DNA of 64,000 bases from Cepaea nemoralis (GCA_014155875.1 JACEFZ010027070.1:62001-126000); one strand, 5' to 3'; shown: positions 10,932 to 22,400, counted from the stretch's first letter. Notes: a model not told the origin generated them from the sequence alone. Numbers and translations: made by a program.

Positions 10932-11463
10932 CTACGGGTCGGTGTTAGTTCCGATACAGGTCGGTGTTAGTTCCGATACAGGTCGCTGTTAGTTCCGATA
11001 CAGGTCAGTGTTAGTTCCGATACAGGTCGGTGTTAGTTCCGATACAGGTCGGTGTTAGTTCCGATACAGTTCGGTGTTAGTTCCGATACATGTCGGTGTT
11101 AGTTCCGATACAGGTCGGTGTTAGTTCCGATTACAGGTCTGTGTTAAGTTCCGATACAGGTCGGTGTTAGTTCCGATTACAGGTTGGTGTTAGTTCCGAT
11201 ACAGGTCGGTGTTAGTTCCGATACAGGTCGTGTTAGTTCCCGATACAGGTCGGTGTTATTAGTCCGATACAGGTCGGTGTTAGTTCCGATACAGGTCGGT
11301 GTTAGTTCGGTACTGGTCGGTGTTAGTTCCGATATGGTCGGTGTTAGTCCGATACAGGTCGGTGTTAGTTTCCCAAACAGGTGGGGTTAGTTCCGATACA
11401 GGTCGGTGTTAGTTCCGATACAGGACGGTGTTAGTTCCGATACAGGTCGGTGTTAGTTCCGAA
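10932..11463. repeat. Minisatellite, 22-bp unit, about 24 copies
   Basis: Head-to-tail units of TTAGTTCCGATACAGGTCGG plus TG, with single-base indels near 11130, 11230 and 11250. Unit divergence is low, so the array is fairly young or homogenised. Confidence 0.96.
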
Positions 11464-11584
11464 GCCTAGCAAGAACATATCCCTTTGCTAGGGTACACTT
11501 TGGTGGCCCCACTGACATAGTTGTTAGCTCTCTTGGCTGTCAAGACATTGGTGCTGGTTTAACCCTCAGCAGTTACAAATAAAG

Positions 11585-11700
11585 TTAGTTGCATATCCTT
11601 TACTAGACGTTGCAGTCAGCACCAGCATTGTTTGCTGTTGTGATCTCTTAGCAAGTTTACATCAGTAGTTTGCGATACCCTCAGTAGAAGCAGGATTATT
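11585..11700 (-). mobile_element. SINE-A 3' fragment
   Basis: It carries GCATATCCTTTACTAGACGT, CAGTCAGCACCAGCATTGTT and GCAAGTTTACATCAGTAGTT, the 3' half of SINE-A in reverse. Confidence 0.75.
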
Positions 11701-11939
11701 TGGTTCTGATCCTTGCTGCTCTCAGGTCAACAAGGTCTTATTAAAATGACTACCTGATAATGTTCTGGGGATTTAACTAGATGAGGAAGAAAACTGTTCA
11801 CCCCACCTCTTACTTCGTGACCTAGATAGCAGAATATGTGAAAACATAACACTTCACATTTCAGACTAAATGAATACCTGTGCTTTCTTTCCAAGTAAAC
11901 CTTGCGATTATACCGCGGAAGGTTTGGCATTGGCGCGAC

Positions 11940-12060
11940 TACCTTCCCTCCTTCTCCGCTTCCTCCTCCTTCTCCGCTTCCTCCTCATTCTCTGCCTCCT
12001 CCTCATTCTCTGCCTCCTCCTCATTCTCTGCTTACTCCTCCTCTTCTTCCTTCTCTGCTC
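11940..12060. repeat. Short minisatellite, about 18-bp CTCCTC-rich unit
   Basis: CTTCTCCGCTTCCTCCTC and CATTCTCTGCCTCCTCCT repeat about six times. It is a pyrimidine tract, with Ser/Phe/Leu-rich frames in all three plus frames. Confidence 0.85.
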
Positions 12061-12334
12061 TCTCAGGCCGCTACCGTGTTGCCTTTTAACAACAGTAAGA
12101 CATGATTATCCCTAGCAGTGGAGAGAACCTTTCATTCTCCCATTTAGAATATCAAAGAGTCCACTTGAATATAAACAATGGCGGCCATGACAAAGGTGGC
12201 TATTCTAAACCGGAAACCGAGGTTCTCATAGTATTTCGCTATTATCTGAGAATTCCAACAGTCGTAACTACACCCTCCCACGCCCTAATTTCTGGGCATT
12301 ATGTAGTCTGTTGACAATTAAACCCATACAAGAG

Positions 12335-12500
12335 AATTTCCGGGACCAGGTGATTAAACCGCCTACTTTACACTCCGAAAGTTGTGGGTTTGAATCCGGG
12401 CCATGTTGTTCGGTTCATTGATCAAATTTTCTCGGAGACTCCTGGGGGTCGTCGCTGAAGCTAAGGAGTTCGTGCTTTGTGCGACGCTTTCGCAAAGCCG
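12335..12500 (+). mobile_element. tRNA-like SINE candidate
   Basis: CCAGGTGATTAAACC resembles an A box, and GGGTTTGAATCCGGGCC is a near-perfect T-arm/B box 40 bases later. No second copy was found, so it could instead be a lone tRNA pseudogene. Confidence 0.45.
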
Positions 12501-12604
12501 CCCGGCGGAAAGAAACAGAACTATATGGCATAAAACGTGATGCGATGGAGTTGATCCTTTTGTCGTGTACATACTTTTCTTTTCAACCTCTACAACTTGT
12601 AGAG

Positions 12605-12998
12605 CAGTGGTTCTCAAACCTTTTTTGGCCCGTGCCCCCTTTACCATATTTTTAGAACGTCTTTCCCCCCACCCCCACCCCCTTTCGTATTTCCTCATAT
12701 TAAAATCCCCCCAGCCCCCTACACAGTATACGTAATAATGGAAGCTAAATTTAATACCACATACTAAAACAAGTCTAGACGTCTACATAAAACGTGATTT
12801 GCGGGTCTTCTTACGTTATAAAATGAATTTCAGAAGCGTGAGACGTACAGAACCGTAAAGTATGAAGGGAAAAAACAATATCAGTAATCGGTTCTAGTAT
12901 AACGCAATCTTGAAATAATCTTAACCCCCCCCCCCCCCCCCCCCGGAAACCCAAAATTTCCCCCTAGGGGGGAATTCCCCACCGGTTGAGAACCACTG
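12605..12998. mobile_element. hAT-type MITE (CAGTGGTTCTC family)
   Basis: The ends are CAGTGGTTCTCAAACC and GGTTGAGAACCACTG, inverted repeats typical of hAT elements. They are flanked by 8-bp duplications TTGTAGAG (12597-12604) and ATGTAGAG (12999-13006), 7 of 8 matching. The interior has C-rich runs and no transposase. Related copies lie at 25530 and 42379. Confidence 0.9.
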
Positions 12999-13009
12999 AT
13001 GTAGAGGAT

Positions 13010-13885
13010 AGATTACCACAAGAATACTTAGGCCAGTAGAATCCGCTGACTGCAGTACAAATGGTGGTACTGTTAACATAATCGCGGCAAAACAAAAAGT
13101 GGATTCAAACCAAACTAAAATGGATGGCGGAGAATGGGAAATATGAGTTTGTCATAGTTATGACTATAAAGTAAATATGGTAGCAGACATGTTGTATTAT
13201 ATATCACATTAAAGAGGGCAGTACAGGGAAAACTGTTGTAATGATAATTTAACTATAGTTTGATTTAAAAATCCACGACAGTTACGGGAAGTTTGAATAA
13301 GACGATTTATCATCCGATGGCGATTAATTAGTTAAGTATATGGTGCTGTTTAAAAACCTAATCCCAGCGGATTCTTTGGCTGTAGCCACAACGTGGTAGC
13401 TGCTTTTTTTATTTTATTGTAGCCATAAAGTAGTAGTTGCTACTTCGGTTATGGTGGCACAGCGCTCGCTGATTCGGCTTTTATCTTAAAGGTTGTCACA
13501 ACAAGTTTATTTTCTTTGCCTTGACAAAGTCAACGCAGGTGGTGTAGCTCTTACGTATCTAAAATTCAGTTTGTCTTTTCTCTAACACAAAAATATGCAC
13601 ACATAGAGTCAAATGAACACCCATAGTTCATACTATCAGTCTGGAAATGAACATACTCCCTCTTTAAGAAACACAGGTCAAATTAGCACACCGCACTTCA
13701 TATTTCTAATTCCGCAAAGGTTGTATAAACAAGACTTGCGTGTGCACGTGCGCAAGGCATAATGGTGCTTGAAAAGATAACAACCAATGTAATTGCAACA
13801 TGACATCTCTTAAATGAGCATAATGTAATATGTAGGGAGGCAATTGCGTGCTCCAAGGCAAAGTGCGAGTATTTTTGTCACCTTG
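13010..13885. other. No recognisable gene or repeat
   Basis: AT-rich sequence with short domain-free frames only. Confidence 0.4.
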
Positions 13886-13886
13886 G

Positions 13887-13956
13887 TGTCTTCTTCTTCT
13901 TCTTCTTCTTCTTCTTCTTCTTCTCTTCCTTCCTTCCTTCCTTCCTTTCTTTCTTT

Positions 13957-13989
<33 letters not shown>

Positions 13990-14000
13990 TGCTTCTTCTT
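13887..14000. repeat. CTT and CTTT microsatellite
   Basis: A CTT run followed by CCTT and CTTT runs. It lies directly at the 3' end of the minus-strand LINE-D copy, so on that strand it is a GAA/GAAA tail. Confidence 0.93.
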
Positions 14001-14004
14001 CTGT

Positions 14005-14380
14005 ATTTTATCCCCTATAGGGGCATAGCCCCCCAATCAAACCCCGCCTACCGTCGTATTTTTTGCTATCTCCAGCAACTCTCTCCATATCCCCGACAAA
14101 ATATCCATCTCTGAAATGCTCTTCTCATTGTAATTTTTACACATCCTTATATTTCGCCTGCCTTGTGGGTTCCAGACAAGAGAGTATCTAGTTATAATGT
14201 CCTCAGATTGTCCTAGTGTATCTCCTATACAGCGCCAGCGTATTTTCTTCACCCCTTGGTTCACCGGGATTTGTTTAGTTCTGTCCATGAGCTCCACATT
14301 CTTTATTCTGTCATTCCATTTTATTTTAGAAATAATACATGTTTGTAGTTTATTAGATATAGTTTTAACCATTCCCCATT
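14005..14380 (-). mobile_element. LINE-D C-terminal fragment
   Basis: A 111-codon open frame on the minus strand (14037-14372) reads KIKWNDRIKNVELMDRTKQI, KKIRWRCIGDTLGQSEDIIT, SLVWNPQGRR and GIWRELLEIAK. This is the RT-distal C-terminal domain (W-IGHTLR, WNPQG-R, W-LE-AQDR) widespread in endonuclease/RT LINEs. It is 5'-truncated, with a microsatellite tail on its 3' side. Confidence 0.82.
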
Positions 14381-14524
14381 ATCTGTCCCCTACAGTAGTA
14401 TCGATGTAACATATGAGTTAAAATTGTTAAGTTTGGTGCTCAGTCTAACTTCCTTTGAATTTCACAAACTCCTTTCTGCTGCTGCCTGGTATAATTCAAT
14501 GGAACGTAAGTAAGTCCTCAACAA

Positions 14525-14780
14525 ACTCACTCCAATATGTCCAATCCTTCGCCATCCCCAGCAACTCTCTCTATGCCATTACCATATTATTCATCTATCT
14601 CTAAATCTCTTCTCTGTGTGATTGCATGTCGTCTTCTATTTCTCTTGCTTGTGTGTTACAGATGAACCATGTACCAGTTATACTACGACGATTTCTCAAT
14701 GTATCCCATCTACTTATGGTCTTGTCCCCATCTTTTGATTCGCTGGGATGTGTTTGGTTCTCGGAGCTCACCCCTTAATA
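14525..14780 (-). mobile_element. Second LINE-D fragment, more decayed
   Basis: The same block order as the copy at 14005-14380, with shared complement segments near GCCATCCCCAGCAACTCTCT and GATTCGCTGGGATGTGTTTG. Frames are broken throughout. Confidence 0.65.
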
Positions 14781-14816
14781 AGTTCGCTCAGTAAATTTGG
14801 TTTTAATTGATTAAGT

Positions 14817-15150
14817 GCCATGGGATGATTAACCGTCTTAAGCGACTTCTCGTATCTGCCATGGAATGGTTAACCGTCAGAAGCGACTTCCCGTATCTGC
14901 CGTGGGATGATTAATCGTCTTAACGACTTTTCATATCTGCCATAAGATGATAATTCGTCTTAAGCGACTTCCCGTATCTGCCGGTTCTGTGGTGACGAGT
15001 TTACGAAAGCAATTATGAAGCAGACCATCTTGTGTTGGTTCTCATACAAAGAACTTGCCAAGAAATCACAAACAGCCAAAAATATATTTGGGTTGACCAC
15101 CAAATCATGTAAAGGATGTGCAATTAACTGTTTGTTAGTATCTGCCATGG
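14817..15150. repeat. Minisatellite, 41-bp unit, 4 copies, split by a SINE
   Basis: Units of GCCATGGGATGATTAACCGT plus CTTAAGCGACTTC-CGTATCT repeat four times (14817-14982). A last partial unit (GTATCTGCCATGGG) resumes at 15138, after an inserted SINE-A. Confidence 0.88.
14983..15137 (+). mobile_element. SINE-A inserted in the 41-bp minisatellite
   Basis: It ends with the SINE-A 3' blocks AACTTGCCAAGAAATCACAA, ATGTAAAGGATGTGCAATTA. Perfect 9-bp direct repeats GTATCTGCC flank it (14974-14982, 15138-15146). The 5' part is shortened or diverged. Confidence 0.82.
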
Positions 15151-15159
15151 GCTAATGTA

Positions 15160-16015
15160 TGGGCCGAAATGTTGTCATTGCGTTATAATACAACATGTCT
15201 GCTTTCATACATGTTGATATCAACAATCAACTTTTAACTCATAACTGTAATACATCCTAACTCTCCATTTTTCGGCATCCATTTTTGTTTGATCCAAGCC
15301 AACTTTTTGCTTGGCACTGAAACTGTTAATTATAAACGAAGTAAGGTCATCATCTTAGCTTTGACACTTAGACGATCAACTCCAGCGGTTTAGTAGGGAA
15401 CACGCTGTCAAGTTGTTTCCACTTCATTAAGACAAAACACGATCCCAGTTACCTCAAACGCCAGGTGTATATACAGTCAACAACCTTCAGGATCTCTAAA
15501 ACTCTCGAGACAGAAGCGGATTTGAAGTTGGCTTAAAATAGAATTTATTATCGCAGTCACGTGTGGTATAAACGACACGCCGCTAAATAAAAAGTTAACA
15601 GAACGCCTTTAATGAAAACACAGTTTTACCTTGTGGAAGAGAAGAGCACTCCAGAGATAAATAAATGGTGCTGTTGTAGTTAACCTGGCTCTTTGGGTAC
15701 CGCTACTGGCTACAGATGCGCTCAAAGGAGCAGGTAATTCGTATAGCTCGTTTTGTTTTGAGAGTAAAGTTTGTGGCTAAAAGTGGCTGGTAATTGCTGA
15801 AAGATTTTAGAAGCAAATGACCTTGCTCTTCGTTCGTTCATCATATAAAATACGCTACCAGAAGAGAAAGTGGAATTTTTCCATCTTTCCTTCGCCTTCA
15901 TGTGGCTTATGTAGAAATAAATGACCGTTTTAAGCACGTCAAGGCACATAACGTATTCGTTACTGTACTAATATTTTTATAGTCCAACCCGCACACAGTT
16001 GGTGATGTAGTCCCA
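15160..16015. other. No recognisable gene or repeat
   Basis: Short frames only; none carries a domain I recognise. Confidence 0.4.
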
Positions 16016-16020
16016 AGTTC

Positions 16021-16860
16021 AAGTACCGAGGCAGACAGAAGATTGTTGCCTCCGAGAAATGGGGATTCACCCAGTATCTGGGCAGAGAGAAGATTGTTGT
16101 CTCCGAGAAATGGGGATTCACCCAGTACCTGGGCAGAGAGAAGATTGTTGTCTCCGTGAAATGGGATTTCATCCAGTACCTGGGCAGAGAGAAGATTGTT
16201 GTCTCCTAGAAGTGGTGTTTCACCCAGTACCGAGGCAGAGAGGAGATTGTTGTCCCCGAGAAGTGGTGTTTCACCCAGTACCAAAGCAGACAGAAGATTG
16301 TCGTCTCCTAGAAGAGGTGTTTTACCCAGTACCAAGGCAGACAGAAGACTGTCGTGTCCAAGAAGTGGGGTTTCACCCAGTACCCAGGCAGACAGAAAAT
16401 GGTTGTCTCCGAGAAGTGGGGTTTCACCCAGTAACCAGGCAGACAGGAGATTGGTGTCTCCGAGAAGTGGGGTTTCACCCAGTACCCAGGCAGACAAGAA
16501 AGTGGTGTCTCCGAGAAGTGGGGTTTCGCCCAGTATCCAGGCAGACAAAAGATTGTCGTCTCCGAGAAGTGGGGTTTCACCCAGTACCCAGGTAGACAAA
16601 AGATTGTCGTCTCCGAGAAGTGGGGTTTCACACAGTACCCAGGCAGACAGAAGATTGTTGCCTCCGAGAAATGGAGCTTCATTCAGTATCTAGGCAAACA
16701 GAAGATTGTCGTCTCCGAGAAGTGGGGTTTCACCAAGTACTCAGGCAGACAGGAGAGTTTTGTCTCCAAGAAGTGGGGTTTCACACAGTGCCAAGGCTGA
16801 CAGAAGATTGTTATCTACGAGAAGTGGGGTTTCACACAGTACCTAGGCAGACAGCAAACA
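16021..16860. repeat. Minisatellite, 51-bp unit, about 16 copies
   Basis: The unit contains GGCAGACAGAAGATTGTTGT, CTCCGAGAAGTGGGGTTTCA and CCCAGTACC. As 51 is a multiple of 3 and the unit lacks stops in several frames, long frames appear on both strands (up to 230 codons, a 17-residue period). That is a by-product of the repeat and not evidence for a protein. Confidence 0.95.
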
Positions 16861-17239
16861 TCAAAACATTACCATACACGAGCAATATCGTTCTATGCCA
16901 CAATAAACTACACACATCAAAACATCACCACAGACGAGCAACATCATTCTATGTCACAACGAATTAGACACATTAAAACATCATAACAATACCATTACAC
17001 GCCTTACTGATATTTCAGCTGACAAACGAACTTGCCTACTGTGTAAATAAACATCCTGCACTTGTTTGTTTATATAATACTTCACAAAGTCAACACCTGT
17101 CACAATGTACGTATTCTTCTGTTGCAATGGGCGTATACGCTGTTCTGTTGAGAATTTCCGCAAAAGCAACATTTAGTGATTCAAGACGGGATACGAATAA
17201 TGATCAAAGAAAGAAAGGTGAGTTGAGTGAATATTTGAG

Positions 17240-17590
17240 ACCCTTGTGAGGCCAATAAGACAGTTCATAAATAAAAACATATTATTGTTTGGCGTTCATA
17301 GAAGAAGACGAAGGCAGTAAAGACCAGACTACGCACTAGACAACACACAAATTGAAAGCTATAGTTACCCGATCGGGATTCGAACCTGTCACCTCCAAAC
17401 GACGACGGCATCTCACTGCGGAAACACGTGTACGTCGACACATGACCAACTAAACACCACAAAATAACATGTAATATAACATGTAACATAGTTTTCAGTT
17501 TTTTTGTTGTTGTCTAGTGTCTTCTATTTTCTACTTCCTTCTCGTTCTATGAGCGCCAAGCAATACATGTGTGTTTATTTATGAACTGTG
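17240..17590. mobile_element. Inverted-repeat element with tRNA-like interior
   Basis: ACAGTTCATAAATAA at the left pairs with TTATTTATGAACTGT at the right, and similarity continues inward for about 50 bases (TTGGCGTTCATAG versus CTATGAGCGCCAA). The minus strand of the interior has a strong B box, GGTTCGAATCCCG, near 17378. A related element lies at 47150-47401. Both may be nested SINE and IR elements; the class is open. Confidence 0.6.
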
Positions 17591-17787
17591 GAGAGTTAAG
17601 CTGAATCAAGAACCGACATCACAGCACTCAGAAATTCCCATCTGTGCCACGTCCTCATCTTCAACAGCCAGCAAAGAGTCCTAGTACCCATGGTACTAGT
17701 TGCTGCATGATTATGTGTCCATGATGCTTTTTCCTCAGTGTCGTCCAGATCTTCTAGTCACTCCCTGCAGCACAGTTCTCTCTAGGC
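17590..17787 (-). mobile_element. LINE-G 3' fragment
   Basis: It carries AAGAACCGACATCACAGCAC, TCAACAGCCAGCAAAGAGTC and TCTAGTCACTCCCTGCAG, matching 1160-1340. It ends at the hAT MITE. Confidence 0.68.
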
Positions 17788-18000
17788 CAGGGGTGGCCAA
17801 CTTTTTAAGCAGGCGGGCCAAATTTCAGAAATATTTCCTGCCGGGCCACGCACCTAATTTTTTTTTAATTTTTTGTTAATTAAAGTAAACAAGCAAGCGT
17901 GCTACAGCTTCGACCACATCGTCGTTTCCTACTCCGCGGGCCACAACATGACTGCCGGCGGGCCGCATGCGACCCGCGGGCCTCGTGTTGGCCACACCTG
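17788..18000. mobile_element. hAT-type MITE (CAGGGGTGGCC family), copy 1
   Basis: CAGGGGTGGCCAAC at the left and GTTGGCCACACCTG at the right are inverted termini. Perfect 8-bp duplications CTCTAGGC flank the element (17780-17787, 18001-18008). At 213 bp, with no coding capacity, it closely matches the element at 49898-50113. Confidence 0.93.
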
Positions 18001-18008
18001 CTCTAGGC

Positions 18009-18265
18009 CATATACTATTCTACTACTTCTAGTGCACTGGACAGATATTTGCGTGTGGATTAGCTTTTCCTATTACCAGTGTCCCTTGCATCAGACGAAC
18101 CTACTCTGACTTCAGATGTACTTGTAATTTACTTCCCCAAGTCAAGGACTAGAAGTCAACATTTTAGTCCATCTGACCGGTGTAGGAGATGAAGCCGCTG
18201 CTACCTCGGCATCAGCACACTGGATGTTTAAGAACGAGCGCTCTTGTCCATTCAGTTATGTTTAC
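18009..18265 (-). mobile_element. SINE-C copy
   Basis: It has the family blocks CTACTTCTAGTGCACTGGAC, GTGTGGATTAGCTTT, CCCCAAGTCAAG and CTACCTCGGCATCAGC. The last is the complement of the tRNA-like head (A box near TGGCCGAATTG in the 63 kb copy). Confidence 0.8.
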
Positions 18266-18295
18266 CTCCTTGCTAGGCCACGATGATTTATGTGT

Positions 18296-18560
18296 TCATC
18301 TCATGTCATCTCATCTTATGTCATCTCATCTCATCTCATCATGTTCCTCTTGTACCTTGCGGTGTCGTGGTGAAGTATAAACATCATGAGAGTGCCCGAT
18401 TATGGGTTTCATATATCGGTATTCCCATGGACTCTGCTATTCCCTCCGTCCAACGTTTACGTGGTCGGCCTCTTCCTCCGTTTCCATCGGTCTGTACATC
18501 ATTGCTTGTTGTGGTATGCTGTTGAATGGTAACCTACTTTCATGTCCAAACCATTTGACT
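18296..18560 (-). mobile_element. LINE-F 3' end with GATGA-repeat tail
   Basis: It matches 48990-49250: GTTCCTCTTGTACCTT-CGGTGTCG, TATGGG-TTCATATATCG and CCCATGGACTCTG. On the minus strand it encodes YMKPINGHSPTV-like and RGRP-containing C-terminal LINE sequence. The 18299-18342 run of TCATC units is its 3' tail. Confidence 0.72.
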
Positions 18561-18613
18561 TATGTATGCAGCAGAACAGATGCACCGTTGTCGAAGCATA
18601 CGTTTCCTAGCGA

Positions 18614-19381
18614 AATAAATTGATGTGTCAATTGAGACAATTCAAAAGGTCGTTCGTAAGAAAGTGCAATACCGGAAGGTGTGTTCACAGTGGATACCAC
18701 GGATGTTGACCGACCAACAAAAAGAGGAACGCATGGGGTGGTGTTTGAACCACTTGCTGCGTTACAGAGTGGAGGGTGATGCATTTCTCTTCCGCATAGT
18801 GGCAGGCGATGAATCATGGTGTCACCACTTTTAGCCGAGCAGCAAAAGAGAGAGCATGCAATGGAAGCATGCTGGATCACCAAAAGCCAACAAATTCAAG
18901 TTACAGGTTTCCGCTGATAAGGTTATGCCTAGCGCAATTTTTTACCATGAAGGGCTATTGTTGGCCGACTTTAAATAGCCTGGTGTCAGTATCAACTCTA
19001 CCCACTACTTGTAAACACTAGACAAGCTGCAAATTGCCATAAAGAATGAACGACCCATCATGATTTCTCACGGTGTGATTTTGTTGCACGATAATGCTCG
19101 TCCACATGTCGCAAAGATTGTGCAGGAAGCATTAACAAGGAAGAAGTGGGAAATTCTGCATCGTCCAGCCTATAATCCTGATTTGTCACCATGTGATTTT
19201 CATTTGTTCGGACCTCTAAAAAAAAAAAGCTATCAAGGGGCAACGATTTCACACAGATGCAAACGTAATGAACGTGGTAAACACTTTGGTTCAGTGAGCA
19301 ACCACAATCCTTTTTTGCGGACAGCATTCGCCTTACCTAAGCAATGGGATGCTTGCCTGAATGCCTACGGCGACTTCTTCT
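18614..19381 (+). mobile_element. Mariner transposase pseudogene (DD34D)
   Basis: Frame 1 (about 18622-18833) encodes YRKVCSQWIPRMLTDQQKEE, then LLRYRVEGDAFLFRIVAGDE, holding the first catalytic Asp. After a frameshifted stretch (18834-19050), 19060-19381 encodes LLHDNARPHVAKI, then NPDLSPCDFHLFGPLK. Exactly 34 residues separate the second Asp (HDN) from the third (PCD), which defines the mariner family of the Tc1/mariner superfamily. The frame ends ACLNAYGDFF and a TGA. The N-terminal DNA-binding domain is missing and no terminal repeats were found. In life the enzyme cuts and pastes the element at TA. Confidence 0.9.
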
Positions 19382-19499
19382 GACCAACCCACAGTGCATA
19401 ATTCATTCAAAATGATTGCTTTGTTTAATTCCACCACACCTGTTAATGTTTCTTTCATGCTTTTGTAATAAAGCCATTGGAACGGGTTTCAAATGAACG

Positions 19500-20195
19500 T
19501 CCTAATATATGCACCTTTTATCATTGGGTGTTGTTTACGCACAAATCACACATTCACCCACACAAACTAAACTATGCAAGTGTTGACTATGTAAAAATCC
19601 ACAGCTCGAGGCTTTAAACTAGAAGTTTCATGTTTTGCATGTAAGCTTGCCAATCTTTGAAAACGTCTAAAACCGTTCATCTAATTCTCTCCCCGGCCTG
19701 AAGATGTCCATGACGTCTGCAGAATGTGTTTGTCCACGGTGTTGTATGATCATGTTTACTCGTAATTACACCCGGGTTAATATATCCGGGTTGTTTGAAG
19801 ATAGACGTTGTTAAAACAGTAAATTGTGCCTGGTTTGTGAGATTGCCATGGCAACACAGATTAGCTCCAGCAAAACCTTGGTCGCGTCATCGTCCCATGG
19901 CAGAAGGCTTGAGAAATCGCGGTTCAGTTCTATAGCTGCGCTTGTTGTTATTTTACAACCCAAATGTGTGTTTTCCCCCGCCTAAAGGTACCACAAATTC
20001 CCGCGACAAAGGTGTAAAAAGTCCCGGCTTTCGCGTCACCTAGAACTAAACGGAGACATGGTGGTCGGTCTCGGGGCCAGTCTAGCCACATTTTGGCCAA
20101 TTATGGATAGATTTTGACCAGATGTAGCCGATTTTATATAAATTAGCGTGTAAATTAACTATTTTAGCCGAGGGTCTGTTGGTTGGTTGGTGAAC
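19500..20195. other. No recognisable gene or repeat
   Basis: Nothing assignable. Confidence 0.4.
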
Positions 20196-20207
20196 TAACG
20201 AAATACT

Positions 20208-21780
20208 CAATCAATCAATCATGTGCCATGCCGGAAAGCGTGAGCGGTCATGATTCGCCATTTCACTCGATCACCAGAGTCGTGGATCATCTCAGTGTTC
20301 CTGTCTCGTCCATGCCATGTGGCCAAGCCATCCAGGTATTTTCCTCTCGGTCTTCCTCTTGGTCTGTTCCCTTCGATCTTGCCAGCTGTCACCAAGTTCT
20401 CCAGTCCATTTCTTCACATAACATGTCCAAAAAATTTTGACTGTCTACGTCTAATTTCTCTAATCAATCTACGATTTTCATTTGTCTCTTGTAGTACTTG
20501 GTCATTGGTTTTTCTATCTGTCCATGGTATTCTTTGCATTTTCCTCAGAAACCACATTTCTGCAGCCATCAGATGTTTTTCAGCTTGACTGCACATTGTC
20601 CAAGTTTCACATCCATACAAAAGAACAGGCTCTATGTATCCCCTCAACACTCTTTTTCTCGTTTCAATTGACATCATTTTATTGGTCAGAATGTTTTTCA
20701 TCTTGCTAAAGGCTACTTTCGCAATGGCGATTCTTTTTCTAATCTCTTCAAGGCATCTGCCATCAGATGTTATTGACTGTTCCGAGATAATTGAACCGAT
20801 TCACTTGTTGAAGAAAATTCCCATTTACTTGTATAGTACATTGTGGTACTTCGTTCTTCCTAGTGACGACCATAACCTGTGTCTTCCTACAATTTAATTC
20901 CAACCCCAGCTGCTCACTGTGTACAACCACAGCGTCTACTAATTGTTGCAGATCCTGTGCATTGTCTGCAATCAATACTGTATCATCTGCATATCTAATG
21001 TTATTTATGTTTCGTCCTCCAATGCTGATTCCATTTAGGTCTTCTACATTTCTGAAAATATTTTCACTGTATAGGGAAAAAAGATCTGGAGACATTACAC
21101 ATCCCTGCCTAACACCTCTCTTAATAGGTTGATATTGTCCTACTTCATTATCAATCCTTATGGCAGCTTGTTGTTTCCAATATATGTTTTTTATAAGTCT
21201 AATGTCTTTCCCATCAATTTGTAGATCTGCAAGCATATCCACAATGTTGACATGTCTAACTCTATCAAAAGCCTTTGTGTAGTCAATAAAGCAAAGATGT
21301 ATATCCTTGTTTACTTCTAAAGCACGTTCAATAACTGTTCGCAGCATATACACAGCATTTACTGTACCCTTTCCTTCTACAAACCCACATTGTTCTTCCC
21401 CTATTTCAGGTTGTATTTTCTTCCTCACTCTTTGCATGATAATTCGTAACAAAATCTTTGTGATGTGACTCATTATACTAATTGTTCTATGTTGATCACA
21501 TTCTAAGGTTCCTGATTTCTTTGGGATTGCAATAAATACAGAATTACATAATTCAGAAGGTATATCTCCAGTATCATATAATGTGTTCAGCAGTCTAGTG
21601 ACTTGCTCTAGTCCAAATTCTTCTAAAGCGTTAATCATTTCTGTTGTGATGTTATCTGCACCAGGGGCCTTGCCAGCTTTCATATGCTTAAGAACATTTT
21701 GAACCTCCATCTTTAAAATTTCTGGTCCTTCATTATTAAATCTAATAGCATACTGTTCCTCTCTGTTATCATTATACAGG
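20208..21780 (-). mobile_element. LINE-A, longest copy, RT domain almost intact
   Basis: The minus-strand frame from 21777 to 20763 encodes the reverse transcriptase of a non-LTR retrotransposon: KAGKAPGADNITTEMI, GFVEGKGTVNAVYML, FIDYTKAFDRV (catalytic Asp), RGVRQGCVMSPDLF and NIRYADDTVLIAD (catalytic YADD). A single extra A near 20790 shifts the frame. The other frame continues through ITSDGRCLEEIRKRI, MKNILTNKMMSIETRKRVLR, YIEPVLLYGCETWTM and EMWFLRKMQRIPWTDRKTND to 20414, with further breaks to the end near 20220. Perfect 12-bp direct repeats TAACGAAATACT flank it (20196-20207, 21781-21792). The 5' end is truncated inside the RT N-terminus, so the endonuclease is absent. The tail here is GATT repeats. 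This is the best-preserved LINE in the window and probably the youngest. Confidence 0.95.
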
Positions 21781-22204
21781 TAACGAAATACTGAGGTTTA
21801 TTTATTATTTATTTATAGGTTCCACAACTGTACTTGTTATAGTCCACGTTCAATAGGCTAGCTCTTGTTGCAACTCCTATTGTACGTGTATATACTGAAT
21901 TATCAAAAACTTACCACTTGTTCTGCACACTATTGTACTAGTTTATACTGAGTGTTCAATAACTTACTTCTTGTTGTAGATCATGTTGTGCAGTAAAACT
22001 TCGATTAACCGTCATCGTTCGGACCAAGGCTGTGACGGATAACCCAACAGATGGATAACAGAAATATCTTAATACATGTGTACAGTAAAATGATTTTGCT
22101 GCGGGCTTGGGGTGAAAATGAAAATAACATCATTTGCAAATGTATAATACATACATATTGTATTTAATTGTACACATCGATCAATATAAACTAAAATATA
22201 AGAG

Positions 22205-22400
22205 AGTCAACTGTCAACTGTCTGTCATTTACTGCCAATATAGTACATTGCGGTGTATGGCAGAGGGGTCTTTGAGCCTGAGGAATTAAGGCTGCCTGGC
22301 TAGTGCAGTCGCCGCGAACTGTGCAAGTTAGGATTTTCTTTTTGCCCCCGACAGGAAAAACATCCCACATCTTACCGAGGGATCGAACCCGGGTCTCCCG
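22205..22400 (-). mobile_element. SINE-B inside Tigger
   Basis: It is the complement of the SINE-B seen at 31092 and 42115: GAGCCTGAGGAATTAAGG, GTCGCCGCGAACTGT and a B-box complement GGATCGAACCCGGGTCTCCC. Possible 7-bp target repeats AAATATA flank it, but this is weak in AT-rich sequence. Confidence 0.82.

Noticed and set aside
10932..11463. CRISPR-like regular repetition
   Set aside because: Units are contiguous 22-mers without unique spacers, in a eukaryotic context. The same applies to the 46-, 48- and 51-bp arrays.
12335..12420. A functional tRNA gene
   Set aside because: The B box is good, but I cannot fold a complete acceptor stem and anticodon arm. The same holds for the other tRNA-like heads, which continue into SINE bodies.
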